Assembly: GCF_900100665.1 (NCBI RefSeq)
Contig: NZ_FNCS01000011.1
Coordinates: 1-64,000, forward strand
DNA: 64,000 bases
Source: Pelagibacterium luteolum
GTDB lineage: Bacteria > Pseudomonadota > Alphaproteobacteria > Rhizobiales > Devosiaceae
Direction: 5' to 3'
A program made the position numbers and the translations under genes. Of the stretch, positions 44,461-54,297 are shown piece by piece. Within the stretch, counting starts at the first letter, position 1, and every line of letters starts with the position of its first letter. The notes under the pieces are model-generated. The model saw only the letters and a list, made by a program, of their open reading frames with translations, was not told where the DNA came from and searched no databases.

Positions 44461-45336
44461 ATGACCGTCAACGGGTCCTGGCACGAGCGTGCGCTCGAGC
44501 TTCGCAAAGCGCTTGCCGACCAGCCTCAGGCAGGGAAACTCTATTTGATCGAGCGGGCTTCAGATCGGCTCGGCATTGCCGCGCAGACCGCCGCACAGCT
44601 CATTCGGGCCTCGGAGTTTCTCGATCGGCTCAACGATCCGGCGCTGGGAACGATGATCGCAGCAATGCCATATCAATCGGTTATTGCGATCGAGCGCTGG
44701 TATCTTCGCGATCCAAATGGACTGAAAACCTTTCTTGAGATCACTCCATCCCCTTCCGTGCGCCAGATCATCGCGGCCGAGCGCGCATCGCGTGCAACAG
44801 TGGATTTACCACCCCACCGCGGGAACCCGGCTCAGCACTTAATCGCGCATTTCTCGCAATACGATCACATACAGGCCGGACCGACTTTGCGCCGGCTCCT
44901 AGACCACTGGAGCATTTCCGCCCCCGATCTTGGACGCGCGGTCTGGTCCCAAAGCACCGGCTATGCCCGCGATGTTGGCCTTGAATGGCAAACCCGCACG
45001 CCAGAGGGAACGACGATCGCCCTCGCTACCGGCCCGACATCTCTTACTCTGGGTCGATACTCCCGTAGCGCCAAAACAATCTGGTTTGAAGCATCACACG
45101 CGGCAACACTGTGCGACATCATCTTTTATCTGTTGCCAAACGATGCCGCACGGGACGCCTGTCTGTCCGGCATGCCTCTGCCGCCCACTGGTCTCCAGCA
45201 ATGGCCAGAGTGGAACGATATCAAAAATTCCAAACGCGGCGCGCCACGATCAGGGCCATTGCGTCCAGCCTCACCACGCGGCGGCGTTGCAATTTTCACG
45301 ACGCCGGAGCGGGCCGTCATGGACTTCCAGACATGA
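44461..45336 (+). CDS. Hypothetical protein, 291 aa
   Basis: No recognised domain. The first about 110 residues are helical (ASDRLGIAAQTAAQLIRASEF looks helix-turn-helix-like). The C-terminal half has mixed strands (TTIALATGPTSLTLGRYS) and a basic tail. Its stop overlaps the next start as ATGA, so both form an operon. The neighbouring DUF3102 and recombinase genes suggest a mobile or integrated element. A DNA-binding role is possible but unproven. Confidence 0.6.
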   Translation: MTVNGSWHERALELRKALADQPQAGKLYLIERASDRLGIAAQTAAQLIRASEFLDRLNDPALGTMIAAMPYQSVIAIERWYLRDPNGLKTFLEITPSPSVRQIIAAERASRATVDLPPHRGNPAQHLIAHFSQYDHIQAGPTLRRLLDHWSISAPDLGRAVWSQSTGYARDVGLEWQTRTPEGTTIALATGPTSLTLGRYSRSAKTIWFEASHAATLCDIIFYLLPNDAARDACLSGMPLPPTGLQQWPEWNDIKNSKRGAPRSGPLRPASPRGGVAIFTTPERAVMDFQT

Positions 45337-46313
45337 CGGCCTTTGACATCGTAAAGGCGCCGATCTTTTTTCGCGATATCGTCAAACGCAAACGGCGACG
45401 CGTCATGGAGCCGGTAAACGTGCTCATGCGCGTGCCGATCAAACTGCCGCCGCTGGATCCGGACAGGCTCTCCACCCCGCAAGAGTTCGGCGAACAAGAT
45501 GGGCTCTTTCTGCATTCCACTGAGATAATGGCCCGGTGCAGCCAGCCATCCGGCCAAGCATACACTCTGGAGGACTTGCGAGAGCTCGAACGCTGCTCCG
45601 CAGAGGATCTCGTCGATGCTTTGGTGAAATCGCCCCGGCACCCCTATGCACCAGTTCTTGACGACGAAATGCGCAATCTCGCGGTCATCGAGCGCGACTG
45701 GGGGTCCCAATGCGACAAGGCATTGGCCTGGCTGCAAAAGCTGGCAAGTGTGGAGGGCGACATTTATGCACCCATTCCCTATCCATGCCTTGCGATATCG
45801 CTCGATACTGCCTCGCATCAACTGAAAGGTCAGGCGGTCCCCACGCCCAGGCAGTCTCCCGCCTTATTGCTGCCCACGCTCTACCTGCCTCTCGACATGC
45901 CCGCCTCGGTCCCGGACGACATCAGACGCGTCATAGACCTGCCCTGGGCCGGACGCGGAATCCCTCACAGCCCATCACGGCAGGGGTTAGGCCTGCCACC
46001 CTCCGACCGTAATTATTGGGCCGTCCGAACGTTTGCCGGGCTCTTCGATTATCTGGAACTCAAAGGGTCAGAACTCTGGCCAGGCGAGCTTCCTTATGGT
46101 GAGCTGGCGGCAGCCAATGCAGCGCTGAGACGCGTTGAGCGCCACGAGGTTTCACACGACTGGATCGGCCTTTTCCTCGGCGCCGAGCCCGATCGTTTCG
46201 GATCAAACAGCCAATATATTCAAGCGCTGCAATCTCTGTTGCGGGCATACTACGCCGCCCTGGACGAACCCGTGCCGCCCGACGCATCCGAGCTGTCCGG
46301 TCTTACGCTGTAG
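45333..46313 (+). CDS. Hypothetical protein, 326 aa
   Basis: Starts inside the stop of the preceding gene (ATGACGG). An N-terminal basic stretch (VKRKRRRVMEP) is followed by helical and proline-rich segments (PTLYLPLDMPASVPDDIRRV). No catalytic motif or membrane helix was found. It should be co-translated with the preceding unknown protein, implying a joint function. Confidence 0.6.
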   Translation: MTAFDIVKAPIFFRDIVKRKRRRVMEPVNVLMRVPIKLPPLDPDRLSTPQEFGEQDGLFLHSTEIMARCSQPSGQAYTLEDLRELERCSAEDLVDALVKSPRHPYAPVLDDEMRNLAVIERDWGSQCDKALAWLQKLASVEGDIYAPIPYPCLAISLDTASHQLKGQAVPTPRQSPALLLPTLYLPLDMPASVPDDIRRVIDLPWAGRGIPHSPSRQGLGLPPSDRNYWAVRTFAGLFDYLELKGSELWPGELPYGELAAANAALRRVERHEVSHDWIGLFLGAEPDRFGSNSQYIQALQSLLRAYYAALDEPVPPDASELSGLTL

Positions 46314-46526
46314 AGCGCCCCCACAATAAGAGGGCGCCACTCGCCCGGCCCAAAAAGCGCGACACGGCATGGATCGTCCATCATTTTCATTGGAACCAAG
46401 ACATGATCTCGCTGCGCGAAACGGCTGTCCAAAGATACGCATGTCAACGCCTCTTCGAACCGCCGGTGAGCGCGTCCAGAGAGCGTGGAAACGGCGTTTG
46501 AACAAGCGGACTATACGCTTCCCTCT

Positions 46527-47693
46527 CTATACCCCTCCCTTGAACCCCTTGTCTGGCCGTTCCCTGGCAGGTGATTGCTTTTGGAACCGAGCCGGCACGC
46601 CCCCGTGCGCATCCCTCTCCTTTTCAAATTTTTCCCAAAGCTCTGCGCCCGATGGCTCTGCGACAGGCTTGCGGGTTGCCGCTTCGCCAAAGAACCGCTC
46701 AGCTTCCGCTGCGGTCGCAGACACTGCGTCGCCAACATCAGGCGTGCCGCTCTTATCGGGCGCCGGCTGCCAGTGTTCGGCAATAAAAACAGCGGCTGCC
46801 CTGCGTTCGTCTTCGGTGACCCAGTGGACAATGATGCCACCCGCGCCCTGCCCGTAACCCATTTGGCTCTTAAGGCCCAGATGTCCCGCCAGAAGCCGGA
46901 TCTGTTCCATGCTCAAGCCCAACTCCCGCCACCGCGCAACAGCAACGTGCCGCCCGAAATAAAGACTGATCCGCTTCTTGCACGCCGCCAATGATGCGCG
47001 CGCCAACATCGAGGCAAGCGCATTCCGCCAGGCGACGAAATCACCGGTGTCGATCGCGTTCGATGTCAGACAAATGAGCAAATCGAGCGCAACGAGATCT
47101 TCGGGCCCCCAACCCAGCAACGGGATTGACCGCTCCGGATTGCCCGTCAGCTTTGCCGTTTGAACAATGCACACATGGCCCTGTCGCCGCATCCCGATCA
47201 ATTCGATCGGACGAATACCCAACCGCGGCGCGCACAGCAGATACAACAGCAAGACGATTTCCCGCCTGTCTTTTGGACGCGTGACAAGTTTGGCGTTCGC
47301 CTGGGCGCTGCGCGCCCGCTTGAGGACCCTTGCCGCAAGCCGATCGCGCGTCTTCCTGATATCGCTATAGCGCGGCATTGTGATCTTGAGCCTGCTCGTC
47401 CGATCCTCATCGGGTGTGCCGCTGCGCTCATTGAGCCAGGTCAGCATTCTCTCTTGCGCTACCGCGACCCGGTCCACATCGACCCCCTTTTTGGCGAAGG
47501 TCTTGCAGACCCGCTTGATGGCCTGGCGATAGACCAGCACCGTCCCCGGACACAGGATATGGTCCTGGCGGAGCTGATGCCGGCAAAAGGCGTCAAGTGC
47601 GCTTTCATAGGATGCAACGCCCGCAGCAAAAGCGTGCCGCGACAGCTGCCGGGCCGTTTGGGCGTAAAAGAGGGTTGTCGAGGGCTTTCTCAT
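46527..47693 (-). CDS. Divergent tyrosine-recombinase-like protein
   Basis: 388 residues with the layout of a phage integrase. An N-terminal helical domain includes VLVYRQAIKRVCKTFAKKG; LGIRPIELIGMRR supplies the first Arg. GRHVAVARWRELGLSMEQIR and LLAGHLGLKSQMGYG correspond to the HxxR...GH...Y region. The spacing of His and Arg is unusual, so activity is uncertain. A polar tail of about 80 residues follows. It converges with the unknown gene pair and may serve the same element. The inverted repeat CCGTAT/ATACGG (47701-47731) lies just upstream of its start. Confidence 0.7.
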   Translation of the reverse strand: MRKPSTTLFYAQTARQLSRHAFAAGVASYESALDAFCRHQLRQDHILCPGTVLVYRQAIKRVCKTFAKKGVDVDRVAVAQERMLTWLNERSGTPDEDRTSRLKITMPRYSDIRKTRDRLAARVLKRARSAQANAKLVTRPKDRREIVLLLYLLCAPRLGIRPIELIGMRRQGHVCIVQTAKLTGNPERSIPLLGWGPEDLVALDLLICLTSNAIDTGDFVAWRNALASMLARASLAACKKRISLYFGRHVAVARWRELGLSMEQIRLLAGHLGLKSQMGYGQGAGGIIVHWVTEDERRAAAVFIAEHWQPAPDKSGTPDVGDAVSATAAEAERFFGEAATRKPVAEPSGAELWEKFEKERDAHGGVPARFQKQSPARERPDKGFKGGV

Positions 47694-48412
47694 TGGGGGT
47701 CCGTATATTAGTCGACGTTTTTATCATACGGAGATGTCCTGGTCAAGTTATTGTTTTTGTGGGTGTTTCTCCTCGTCACTCCCGCGTTTCGTTACGTTGC
47801 GAGTTTTCCCGGTCTATTGCGCTTGCGGCGCGGCGTGGGCCCGAAACAGGTGGGGCGGGTAACGGAAATATAGAACCAGGGGCAAAATCATTGAGACTCG
47901 TGGCGCCAGGGCCGAAACAGCGCGCCATTTGCCCAGTCGCGGCCATGCAGATGCCTCGTCGCGCCGCAAGATGGGGGGGAAGCAATGCCGTTTTTGCCGG
48001 GCTAGAGGGAACCGGACATTCGATCAGCAAGCGGTCGCGCCTGTTCGAGCGGCGGGCGCAAAGACAAAATCCGGTTGCAGCCAAAGGCAGCATTGGTCGG
48101 CTTCGGCCTCCGGAGACACCCGGAAACGGGGAGGTTGTGCGATAACGCTACAGGGCGATGAGTACGCGTATTAGCACTCAAGCTCGCCTATCCAACAAAC
48201 TCGATTGGCCCATCATACAGTGCGATCTGGCCAGGATCATCCCCTCAGAACCGATGTCACGCGAGCGGTACAAACGTCTGGAGTGAACTCTGGGCGGCGC
48301 TTAGGTTTGGCGATGCGAGCACGCAAAGAACATCGTGCCGGAATTCATCGCCCCCATGCATCACAGCGCTTAAGGCTCTACGATAACGAAAGTGCCATTA
48401 TGCGTTCCGATC
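47694..48412. other. Intergenic region between recombinase and GT8 genes
   Basis: About 720 bases with no supported gene; the plus-strand frames are low-complexity and lack ribosome sites. CCGTAT (47701-47706) and ATACGG (47726-47731) form an inverted repeat beside the recombinase start and could be its operator or an accessory site. Confidence 0.4.
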
Positions 48413-49300
48413 TCACGGACGTTTTGGCCGTAGAAATGGAAGATGCTTTTCAAACCTCTGACGAACCCGGAAACGCAGATAGCTGTAATACAGTTCGTTC
48501 GTCATGACGTGCCGGTATGAGCGCGCGAAGGCAACGCGGGACGTTAGGTTCCAGGGTTTGCGTTCACCTGTGTAGTGAAGGACGAATGGGTCCAGAGCCA
48601 TGTGCACACGGCGTGGGCCGATGAAATTCCATCTGGGTTCGAGGAGCAACACTTCATCTTTGAAGACGATATTGAGCAGGTCCTGATCATAATAGATCCG
48701 GCTCATCGTCCCATCTGCGGTAAAGCGCGCGAGCCGTCCAGGTATATCGGCGTCGCGCCATTTTGCCCTGTCGATCACGATAAGGCCTGCATTGAAATAG
48801 GGATCCGCTGGATCGATCAGGTCTCGGTTTTCCCTTGCATCGCGACGATTGGCAATCTGGAGCGCTGTGGGGTCGGGCACGGCGCCAATGGAGTTGCCCT
48901 CGAGATCTAGCTCCGCAAGCTTTTCGATTGGCGCCATGACCATCATGTCGCAATCAAGATAGATGACGCGCACTACATCGGTGGGCAGCAGCTTGTCCAA
49001 CATGAGGCGCGCATAGACGATGTTGGTCATGCGCGGATGGTAGGGCAATCCGGCGACGAGTTCAGCAAATTCTCTGTTGGTGCCCAGATCGTAAAAGAGC
49101 AGCGAAGCGCCGAATTCCTCTTCGATCTTCAAGAGGTCGTTTCGGTGATCTGCCGTGAGCGGACGGTGGCAGAGATGAAAGACGAGATCGTTGCGCCTCT
49201 TTGTATGGAGGCAGATCGACCTCATCACCGCATAGGCCGGCGCCCAATAGCTATCGTCAAAGGTCAGCGCAACGTGAATGGATTTGTCCTGGGCGATCAT
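48413..49300 (-). CDS. GT8 family glycosyltransferase (copy 2)
   Basis: A 295-residue cytoplasmic GT-A retaining enzyme. HVALTFDDSYWAPAYAVMRS opens the fold, VIYLDCDMMVMAPIEKL carries the DxD metal motif (116-118), and YFNAGLIVID and FVLHYTGERKPW are typical GT8 sites. Such enzymes add galactose or glucose to LPS cores. It is a clear paralogue of the gene 3 bases upstream (same length and motifs), so a tandem duplication followed by divergence is likely. Confidence 0.9.
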   Translation of the reverse strand: MIAQDKSIHVALTFDDSYWAPAYAVMRSICLHTKRRNDLVFHLCHRPLTADHRNDLLKIEEEFGASLLFYDLGTNREFAELVAGLPYHPRMTNIVYARLMLDKLLPTDVVRVIYLDCDMMVMAPIEKLAELDLEGNSIGAVPDPTALQIANRRDARENRDLIDPADPYFNAGLIVIDRAKWRDADIPGRLARFTADGTMSRIYYDQDLLNIVFKDEVLLLEPRWNFIGPRRVHMALDPFVLHYTGERKPWNLTSRVAFARSYRHVMTNELYYSYLRFRVRQRFEKHLPFLRPKRP

Positions 49301-49303
49301 TGT

Positions 49304-50191
49304 CTATCGGGGAGCGAGAAAGGGGAGGAATTTGGCGAGGCGCTTTTGCGTACGATAACGCAAGAACCGATAGAAGAGCGCGTTCGTCATAACGTGACGA
49401 TACATCCGCGCATATCCCGCACGTGACAGAAGCTGCCAAGGGCGGTTGCGACCGGTGAAATGGAGATTGAACGGGTTGAGCGAAACATGTGCGGGTTCCG
49501 GGTCCACGACATTCCAAAGCGTGTCCAGACGCTCCCAATTGTTCTTCATGATCAAGTTGATGACGTTCTGGCTGTAGCTGAGTTTCTCCACAGTTCCCTC
49601 AGCTATGAGCTTCTCAAGATGCTCGGCGACGTTCTGTTCGCGCCACCTATCAACGTCGATAACCATCAGACCCGCATTGAAATAGGGATCGGCCGGGTGA
49701 AGGATATTGTCGCGTTCTTTTATGTCTCTGCCGGAGCCGATCAACTTCCCCCAAGGGTCCTCCACGGCGGCTAGGGGCTTTCCGTTCAACTCGACGTTCC
49801 AGAGGTTTTCAATAGGGGCCATGACCATCATGTCGCAATCGAGATAGATCAGGCGCTGGACATCCTGAGCGATGAACCGGTCAATCACGAAACGCGCATA
49901 AACGATGTCGGTCAGACGCTTATGGTTGGGGACGCGTCCCGCCAATTCCTTGAACTTTTCGGTTTTTGTCAGGTCGTAATAGCGCAGCGCTGCGCCGAAC
50001 TCTTTGGCAATGCAGTCTAGGTCCGCGCGATGGTCGTCGCTGAGCGGCCGATGGCAGAGGTGAAATATCAAGTCTTTGCGTCGATGCGTGGCCAGGCAGA
50101 TGGAGCGCATCAGCGCATACGCAGGCGCCCAGAAGCTGTTGTCGAACGTCAAGGCAATATGGATCGCACCCGTGCTTGGCGGATTGGTCAT
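49304..50191 (-). CDS. GT8 family glycosyltransferase (copy 1)
   Basis: 295 residues from ATG 50191, chosen for its ribosome site GAAGGAAGAG; the longer frame has none. Motifs parallel copy 2: HIALTFDNSFWAPAYALMRS, LIYLDCDMMVMAPIENL, YFNAGLMVIDVDRW and FNLHFTGRNRPW. It transfers a hexose from a nucleotide sugar in LPS or capsule assembly. The O-antigen ligase-like gene lies upstream on the same strand. Confidence 0.9.
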   Translation of the reverse strand: MTNPPSTGAIHIALTFDNSFWAPAYALMRSICLATHRRKDLIFHLCHRPLSDDHRADLDCIAKEFGAALRYYDLTKTEKFKELAGRVPNHKRLTDIVYARFVIDRFIAQDVQRLIYLDCDMMVMAPIENLWNVELNGKPLAAVEDPWGKLIGSGRDIKERDNILHPADPYFNAGLMVIDVDRWREQNVAEHLEKLIAEGTVEKLSYSQNVINLIMKNNWERLDTLWNVVDPEPAHVSLNPFNLHFTGRNRPWQLLSRAGYARMYRHVMTNALFYRFLRYRTQKRLAKFLPFLAPR

Positions 50192-50273
50192 CTTGGCTCT
50201 TCCTTCGTCGAAATCTCTGGCGCGCGGTGTCGGCCGATAAACAGCGGGTCCATTGCACGGCACTTATGATGGG

Positions 50274-51545
50274 TCAATGATCCTGCGCCGGTTCACTTCG
50301 TCCGAGAAACTGCGCCTGGCCATCAGGATCGTCCTTGCAATAGCCCAGCAGGACCGCAGTAAACACCGGCCCGAAGCACAACAGCATTTCCGCAGCGAAC
50401 GCCGAGCCGAACATGCCATAAATCGCGTAGCATGCGACCATGACAAAGGCTCCGTAGAGACGCTCATGGAACTGGCTGTCACGGATCGACCTCCAGGTCG
50501 CGATGATCGGAACGAGGAGGTAGATGAAATATGCCAGCAGGCCGAACACACCGGCGAGTGCGGCAAAATTTATGTAGTCGTTGTGCAGGTGCGACCAGCC
50601 GGCAACGTCGTCTGCGATTGTTGTGTCGATCATGAAAGGGCGCGCCGCCTCAACATGATGGCGCCAGCCATGCCCAAAGATGGGTTCCTGCAGAAACGCA
50701 AGAATGCCACCTCTAAAAAGTTCGAGACGCATCGCCACAGAACGATCGATCGCCTCGCCTTCGGCGACGAAGAGATAAATTGATTCCAGTGCGCGAAATG
50801 CGCGCACATTTTCTCCAAGAACAATAATCGCAGCCACCGCCAACCCAGCGCCGGCAATCGCCGCCCCTGCCAGTATGATGCGCGCTCGCGGAGCCAATCT
50901 AACGGCTACGAAGACTATGAAAATTGCCGCAAGCGCCATGACAATCATCAGGACCGATCGTGTGCCCGCCAGAACGGTGGCGTAAAGGCCAGCCACCGGC
51001 CCAATAAAAAACACATACCGACGCCAGCCGCTGAAGGCCCAAAACCCCATCAGCGCGAGAAAGCCGAGCATAATGCACATCACTGCGAAAGGATTTGTCG
51101 TGTTGACCCACCCTACAGCTCGCGGCAGGCCAGATATGCTCACGTCATAAAGCGCCATTCCTAAAGACATGATCGCGCCCACAAGTGCCAGGATCGCGAT
51201 CACCTTGGTATGCCCATGCCCAGCTGACTTATTCATCAGTCCGATGGCTGGGATAAAGAGCAGGAAGGGCAGAAAATTCCCAACATTGTTGAAGTGTTCC
51301 CACCCGCCGGCTGCGAATGTGAAGGCAATGAGAAGGCCGAGAAACGCTAAAAGATACGCGTAGCTCTCCCAGCGATTCATCGAACGGCGAACCTCACCGT
51401 CCAGAAGGAGCACCGGCCAAGCGGCAACCAAGACTGCAAGATAGATGTAGGGCGATGCGTTCCCGAAAAGATTGGCTAGAGCCAAGAGCGCTACCAGCAC
51501 TATCCATGTTGCCAGCACATGTGTGCGGCCGAGTTCCGCCATCAT
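50274..51545 (-). CDS. O-antigen ligase/polymerase (WaaL/Wzy-like)
   Basis: 423 residues with about 11 membrane helices. The large periplasmic loop has EPIFGHGWRHHVEAARPF followed by WSHLHNDYINFAALAG, the HN-containing Wzy_C motif shared by ligases and polymerases. A conserved Arg loop (GTRSVLM) precedes it. I use ATG 51545 (ribosome site GGAGAAC); the longer frame to 51623 adds a non-conserved extension. It either joins O-antigen to lipid A-core or polymerises repeats; sequence alone does not separate them. Confidence 0.87.
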   Translation of the reverse strand: MMAELGRTHVLATWIVLVALLALANLFGNASPYIYLAVLVAAWPVLLLDGEVRRSMNRWESYAYLLAFLGLLIAFTFAAGGWEHFNNVGNFLPFLLFIPAIGLMNKSAGHGHTKVIAILALVGAIMSLGMALYDVSISGLPRAVGWVNTTNPFAVMCIMLGFLALMGFWAFSGWRRYVFFIGPVAGLYATVLAGTRSVLMIVMALAAIFIVFVAVRLAPRARIILAGAAIAGAGLAVAAIIVLGENVRAFRALESIYLFVAEGEAIDRSVAMRLELFRGGILAFLQEPIFGHGWRHHVEAARPFMIDTTIADDVAGWSHLHNDYINFAALAGVFGLLAYFIYLLVPIIATWRSIRDSQFHERLYGAFVMVACYAIYGMFGSAFAAEMLLCFGPVFTAVLLGYCKDDPDGQAQFLGRSEPAQDH

Positions 51546-51701
51546 ATTGTTCTCCAAGCAGTTTGGCCCGATGTTGCAGTTTTCCGTCAGTTGCGTGACA
51601 CTGGAAAAGGCGAGATATTTCAATTGACGCCGCCAGACTTGATCGCGGCTGGTTCGCTATTCTGATACCCGTCCAGTGAACCCTAAATCAATGGTCCAAT
51701 C

Positions 51702-52232
51702 ATGGTAACGATATCGGCGGTATCCGACACTTTGCATCCCCAGCACGACCAAACCGATGGTTCGGAAAGCTACAGAAACCGCTTCCCAGACATAACGGTC
51801 GGGTTCAATTGGCAGCGTTTTGAGACCGAGCAGTGGCCCGTCGAGCGACAGGTCGTAGTTGATAGGGGCCAGATTCTGAGTTTTCATACCTTTTTTCGCT
51901 ACAGCCTCGGTCGCATCAACGGCCATTTTTTGCACTGGCTAAATATGCGACTGATGACCGTCGGTGAAGTGCTGAAAAAACTCGACCGCGTGCCGAAGAC
52001 TGATCAGGACAGCATCAGATATTTTGCATCCCTCTATGACGCGGCAAACGAGCCGGTAGAACTATCGATCCCGACATTCGCGTTACCTCATGGGGGACAG
52101 TATCTCATGGATTTCAATCATCGCGTCTGCGGCCTTGCGCTTTCCGGTGTCGAGTTCCGACTTGATGTCCATTCCATCAAAGGGCCGTTGTCAGCGGAGG
52201 TCCTCAAGGATGCGACGCACTGCAAACCTTAA
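51702..52232 (+). CDS. Hypothetical protein, 176 aa
   Basis: A soluble protein with strand-rich beginning and end (FALPHGGQYLMDFNHRVCGLA, FRLDVHSIKGPL) and a central helical part (NMRLMTVGEVLKKLDRV). It is not a recognised family. It starts at ATG 51702 without a strong ribosome site. The opposite strand also has an open frame (51657-51935), which looks less protein-like. It sits between divergent glycan genes, so a part in polysaccharide assembly is possible. Confidence 0.5.
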   Translation: MVTISAVSDTLHPQHDQTDGSESYRNRFPDITVGFNWQRFETEQWPVERQVVVDRGQILSFHTFFRYSLGRINGHFLHWLNMRLMTVGEVLKKLDRVPKTDQDSIRYFASLYDAANEPVELSIPTFALPHGGQYLMDFNHRVCGLALSGVEFRLDVHSIKGPLSAEVLKDATHCKP

Positions 52233-52326
52233 GCCTCGCATGTGTGTAGGCCATATTGCGGTTCTGGCGAAACCGCGGCAGGTGCTATAGACCGGCGTGA
52301 CCCTGCCCTTCCCGCGGAGCTGACGC

Positions 52327-53139
52327 TTGCCTGAACTGCCCCCGATCTGCTCGTTCTGGTACGGAGACCTGAGCTATCTGGCCCGCTTGTGCCTCGCGTC
52401 CTTTGTCGAGAAGGGGCACAAGGTGACGCTATTTTCCTATGATGATCTCGGGGGTCTGCCGCCCGGCGTTCATCTCGCAGATGCCAGCGAAGTGCTGCCA
52501 CGCGAAAAGATGTTTTTTTATAAGGGCACACGAACCCCGGCTGTCTTTTCCGACCTCTTTCGGCTGGAACTGATGGCACAGAACCGCGGGATATGGGTCG
52601 ATTGTGACGTGTACTGCGTCCGGCCTTTCGACAGCCTTCCTCCCTATGTCTTTGGCTATGAGAATTATCCGACGCTGCGAAATGGCTTTGCCGCGCAAGT
52701 CAATCAGGCGGTCTTCGCATGCCCGGCGCACAGCGAACTGCTCGCCGCTCTCAAAGCTGTTTTCACCAGCGGCAATATCCCCCCTGGCCTGGCACCGTGG
52801 CGTCATGCCGAAGTTGTCGTTCGGCGGGCGCTGGGCGAAGATTTGCCGGTCCACCATATGCAATTTGGTGCGACCGGGCCGGTGCCGCTCAACCACTATA
52901 TCAAGGCCATGAACCTGACGGGTTATGTCCAGCCAAAAACTGTATTTTACCCCGTGGATTACGGCACCGCCGACAGACTCTTGCAGAAAGGGAGCCGCAT
53001 CGAGGACTTCGTCGCGCCCGACACGCTTGCCGTCCATATCTGGAACAGCGCGTTGACCGCGCGCGCATCGGGAACTCTCGCACGACCGGAGCCCGACAGC
53101 TTCATTTACAATGAATTGCATCGCCTGGGTCTCGTTTAG
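52327..53139 (+). CDS. GT32-like glycosyltransferase
   Basis: 270 residues from a TTG start. CSFWYGDLSYLARLCLASF opens the protein, and FSDLFRLELMAQNRGIWVDC with DCD at 92-94 is the DxD region of the GT32/Gly_transf_sug (Och1-like, capsular) family. HIWNSAL near the end is the conserved HxW motif. It likely adds a hexose to a surface glycan. The next gene starts 3 bases after its stop. Confidence 0.82.
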   Translation: MPELPPICSFWYGDLSYLARLCLASFVEKGHKVTLFSYDDLGGLPPGVHLADASEVLPREKMFFYKGTRTPAVFSDLFRLELMAQNRGIWVDCDVYCVRPFDSLPPYVFGYENYPTLRNGFAAQVNQAVFACPAHSELLAALKAVFTSGNIPPGLAPWRHAEVVVRRALGEDLPVHHMQFGATGPVPLNHYIKAMNLTGYVQPKTVFYPVDYGTADRLLQKGSRIEDFVAPDTLAVHIWNSALTARASGTLARPEPDSFIYNELHRLGLV

Positions 53140-53142
53140 GCG

Positions 53143-54297
53143 ATGATCGCGCAACCAGACAGACGCTTTCCAGCATCGAGCGCAGCATTTCTCCCGGACA
53201 ACGGGCCGTTGCGCCGTGAACCTATTGCGCCGCAGCGAAAGCGGCCGCATATGTTTCTTGAAAGCTTCGAAGCGCTCGCTCTCGTCTATGACTGCTTTTG
53301 GGATCACAAAGGTGAGGCGGTTATCCTCGTTGGGCCGCCAGCGATCAATCTCGCCGCGGCATGGGATAACGCACGGTTTCGCGTTGATGGACCCAAACTT
53401 CAGGCGTCCCATTTTCCGTCACGATCCACGCAAGTGATCACGCTGTCCGGTGTCCCGGCACGTGCATCTGAAATCACCCTCGAATTCGGCGACAACCGGT
53501 TCACCCTGCCCATCAGGGAAAATGAGGCGGACGATCTGGCCGGGCTCAATGTGCTGGTTACGATGAACAAGGATAACGACCTCGCTTGGATCGAAGCGTG
53601 GGCGCGATGGCATGTCGTGATGCATGGCGCCAATGCGTGCCTGTTCTTCGACAACGGCTCGACGCGCTATGGGACGGCCGAGATTGCCGACAGGTTGGCA
53701 GCGGCCGGCATCACGCATCCCCGCGTACTCTCTTGGCCGTATAAATATGGACGGAAGGACCCCGCGATCCTTGACCGCCCCCACTATCCCCATTTTCTAC
53801 AGGTCTCGAGCCTGAACGTCGCCCTGCGCCGTTTCGGCATGCGCGCCAACGCGATCCTCAATTGCGATATCGATGAATTGGTGAGCGCAAAAGGTGGCAG
53901 CGTTTTCGACGCCGCGCGATCTAGTCCCCAAGGCATCGTGACCCTCAAGGGAAATTGGGTCGAACCCGTGGGCGAAAATCTCACTTATGGCATTCCGCAT
54001 CTGGCGCAGCGCCATGCCCACCGCCTGCCGCTGCTCGCACGATGCGCAAACAAATGGGCACTGGACCCAAGTCGCGACTGGGTGGACGATCTGACAGCAA
54101 AGCCGAGCGTGCACAGGATGTACGACGTTCCGAAAGCGATTTGGGCCGATGCGCCAATTCGTCACTTCTGGCACTTCAAGGCCATCAATACGGGCTGGAA
54201 AGAGCATCGGAACGACAGCCGACCAAACGCATGGCTGGTGAGACGTCTTCCGGAACTTGACGCTGAGGCCCAGATATATGCTGGCGCCAAATCCTAG
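53143..54297 (+). CDS. Glycosyltransferase (GT92/DUF23-like)
   Basis: 384 residues. VLVTMNKDNDLAWIEAWARWH, LFFDNGSTRYGT and AILNCDIDELVSAKGG (DxDE) are the pattern of GT92-type and related GT2-clan enzymes. WHFKAINTGWKEHR follows as the C-terminal motif. The first about 140 residues form a separate beta-rich domain. The gene follows the GT32-like gene closely and converges on the GT25 gene with a 4-base overlap. Confidence 0.75.
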   Translation: MIAQPDRRFPASSAAFLPDNGPLRREPIAPQRKRPHMFLESFEALALVYDCFWDHKGEAVILVGPPAINLAAAWDNARFRVDGPKLQASHFPSRSTQVITLSGVPARASEITLEFGDNRFTLPIRENEADDLAGLNVLVTMNKDNDLAWIEAWARWHVVMHGANACLFFDNGSTRYGTAEIADRLAAAGITHPRVLSWPYKYGRKDPAILDRPHYPHFLQVSSLNVALRRFGMRANAILNCDIDELVSAKGGSVFDAARSSPQGIVTLKGNWVEPVGENLTYGIPHLAQRHAHRLPLLARCANKWALDPSRDWVDDLTAKPSVHRMYDVPKAIWADAPIRHFWHFKAINTGWKEHRNDSRPNAWLVRRLPELDAEAQIYAGAKS

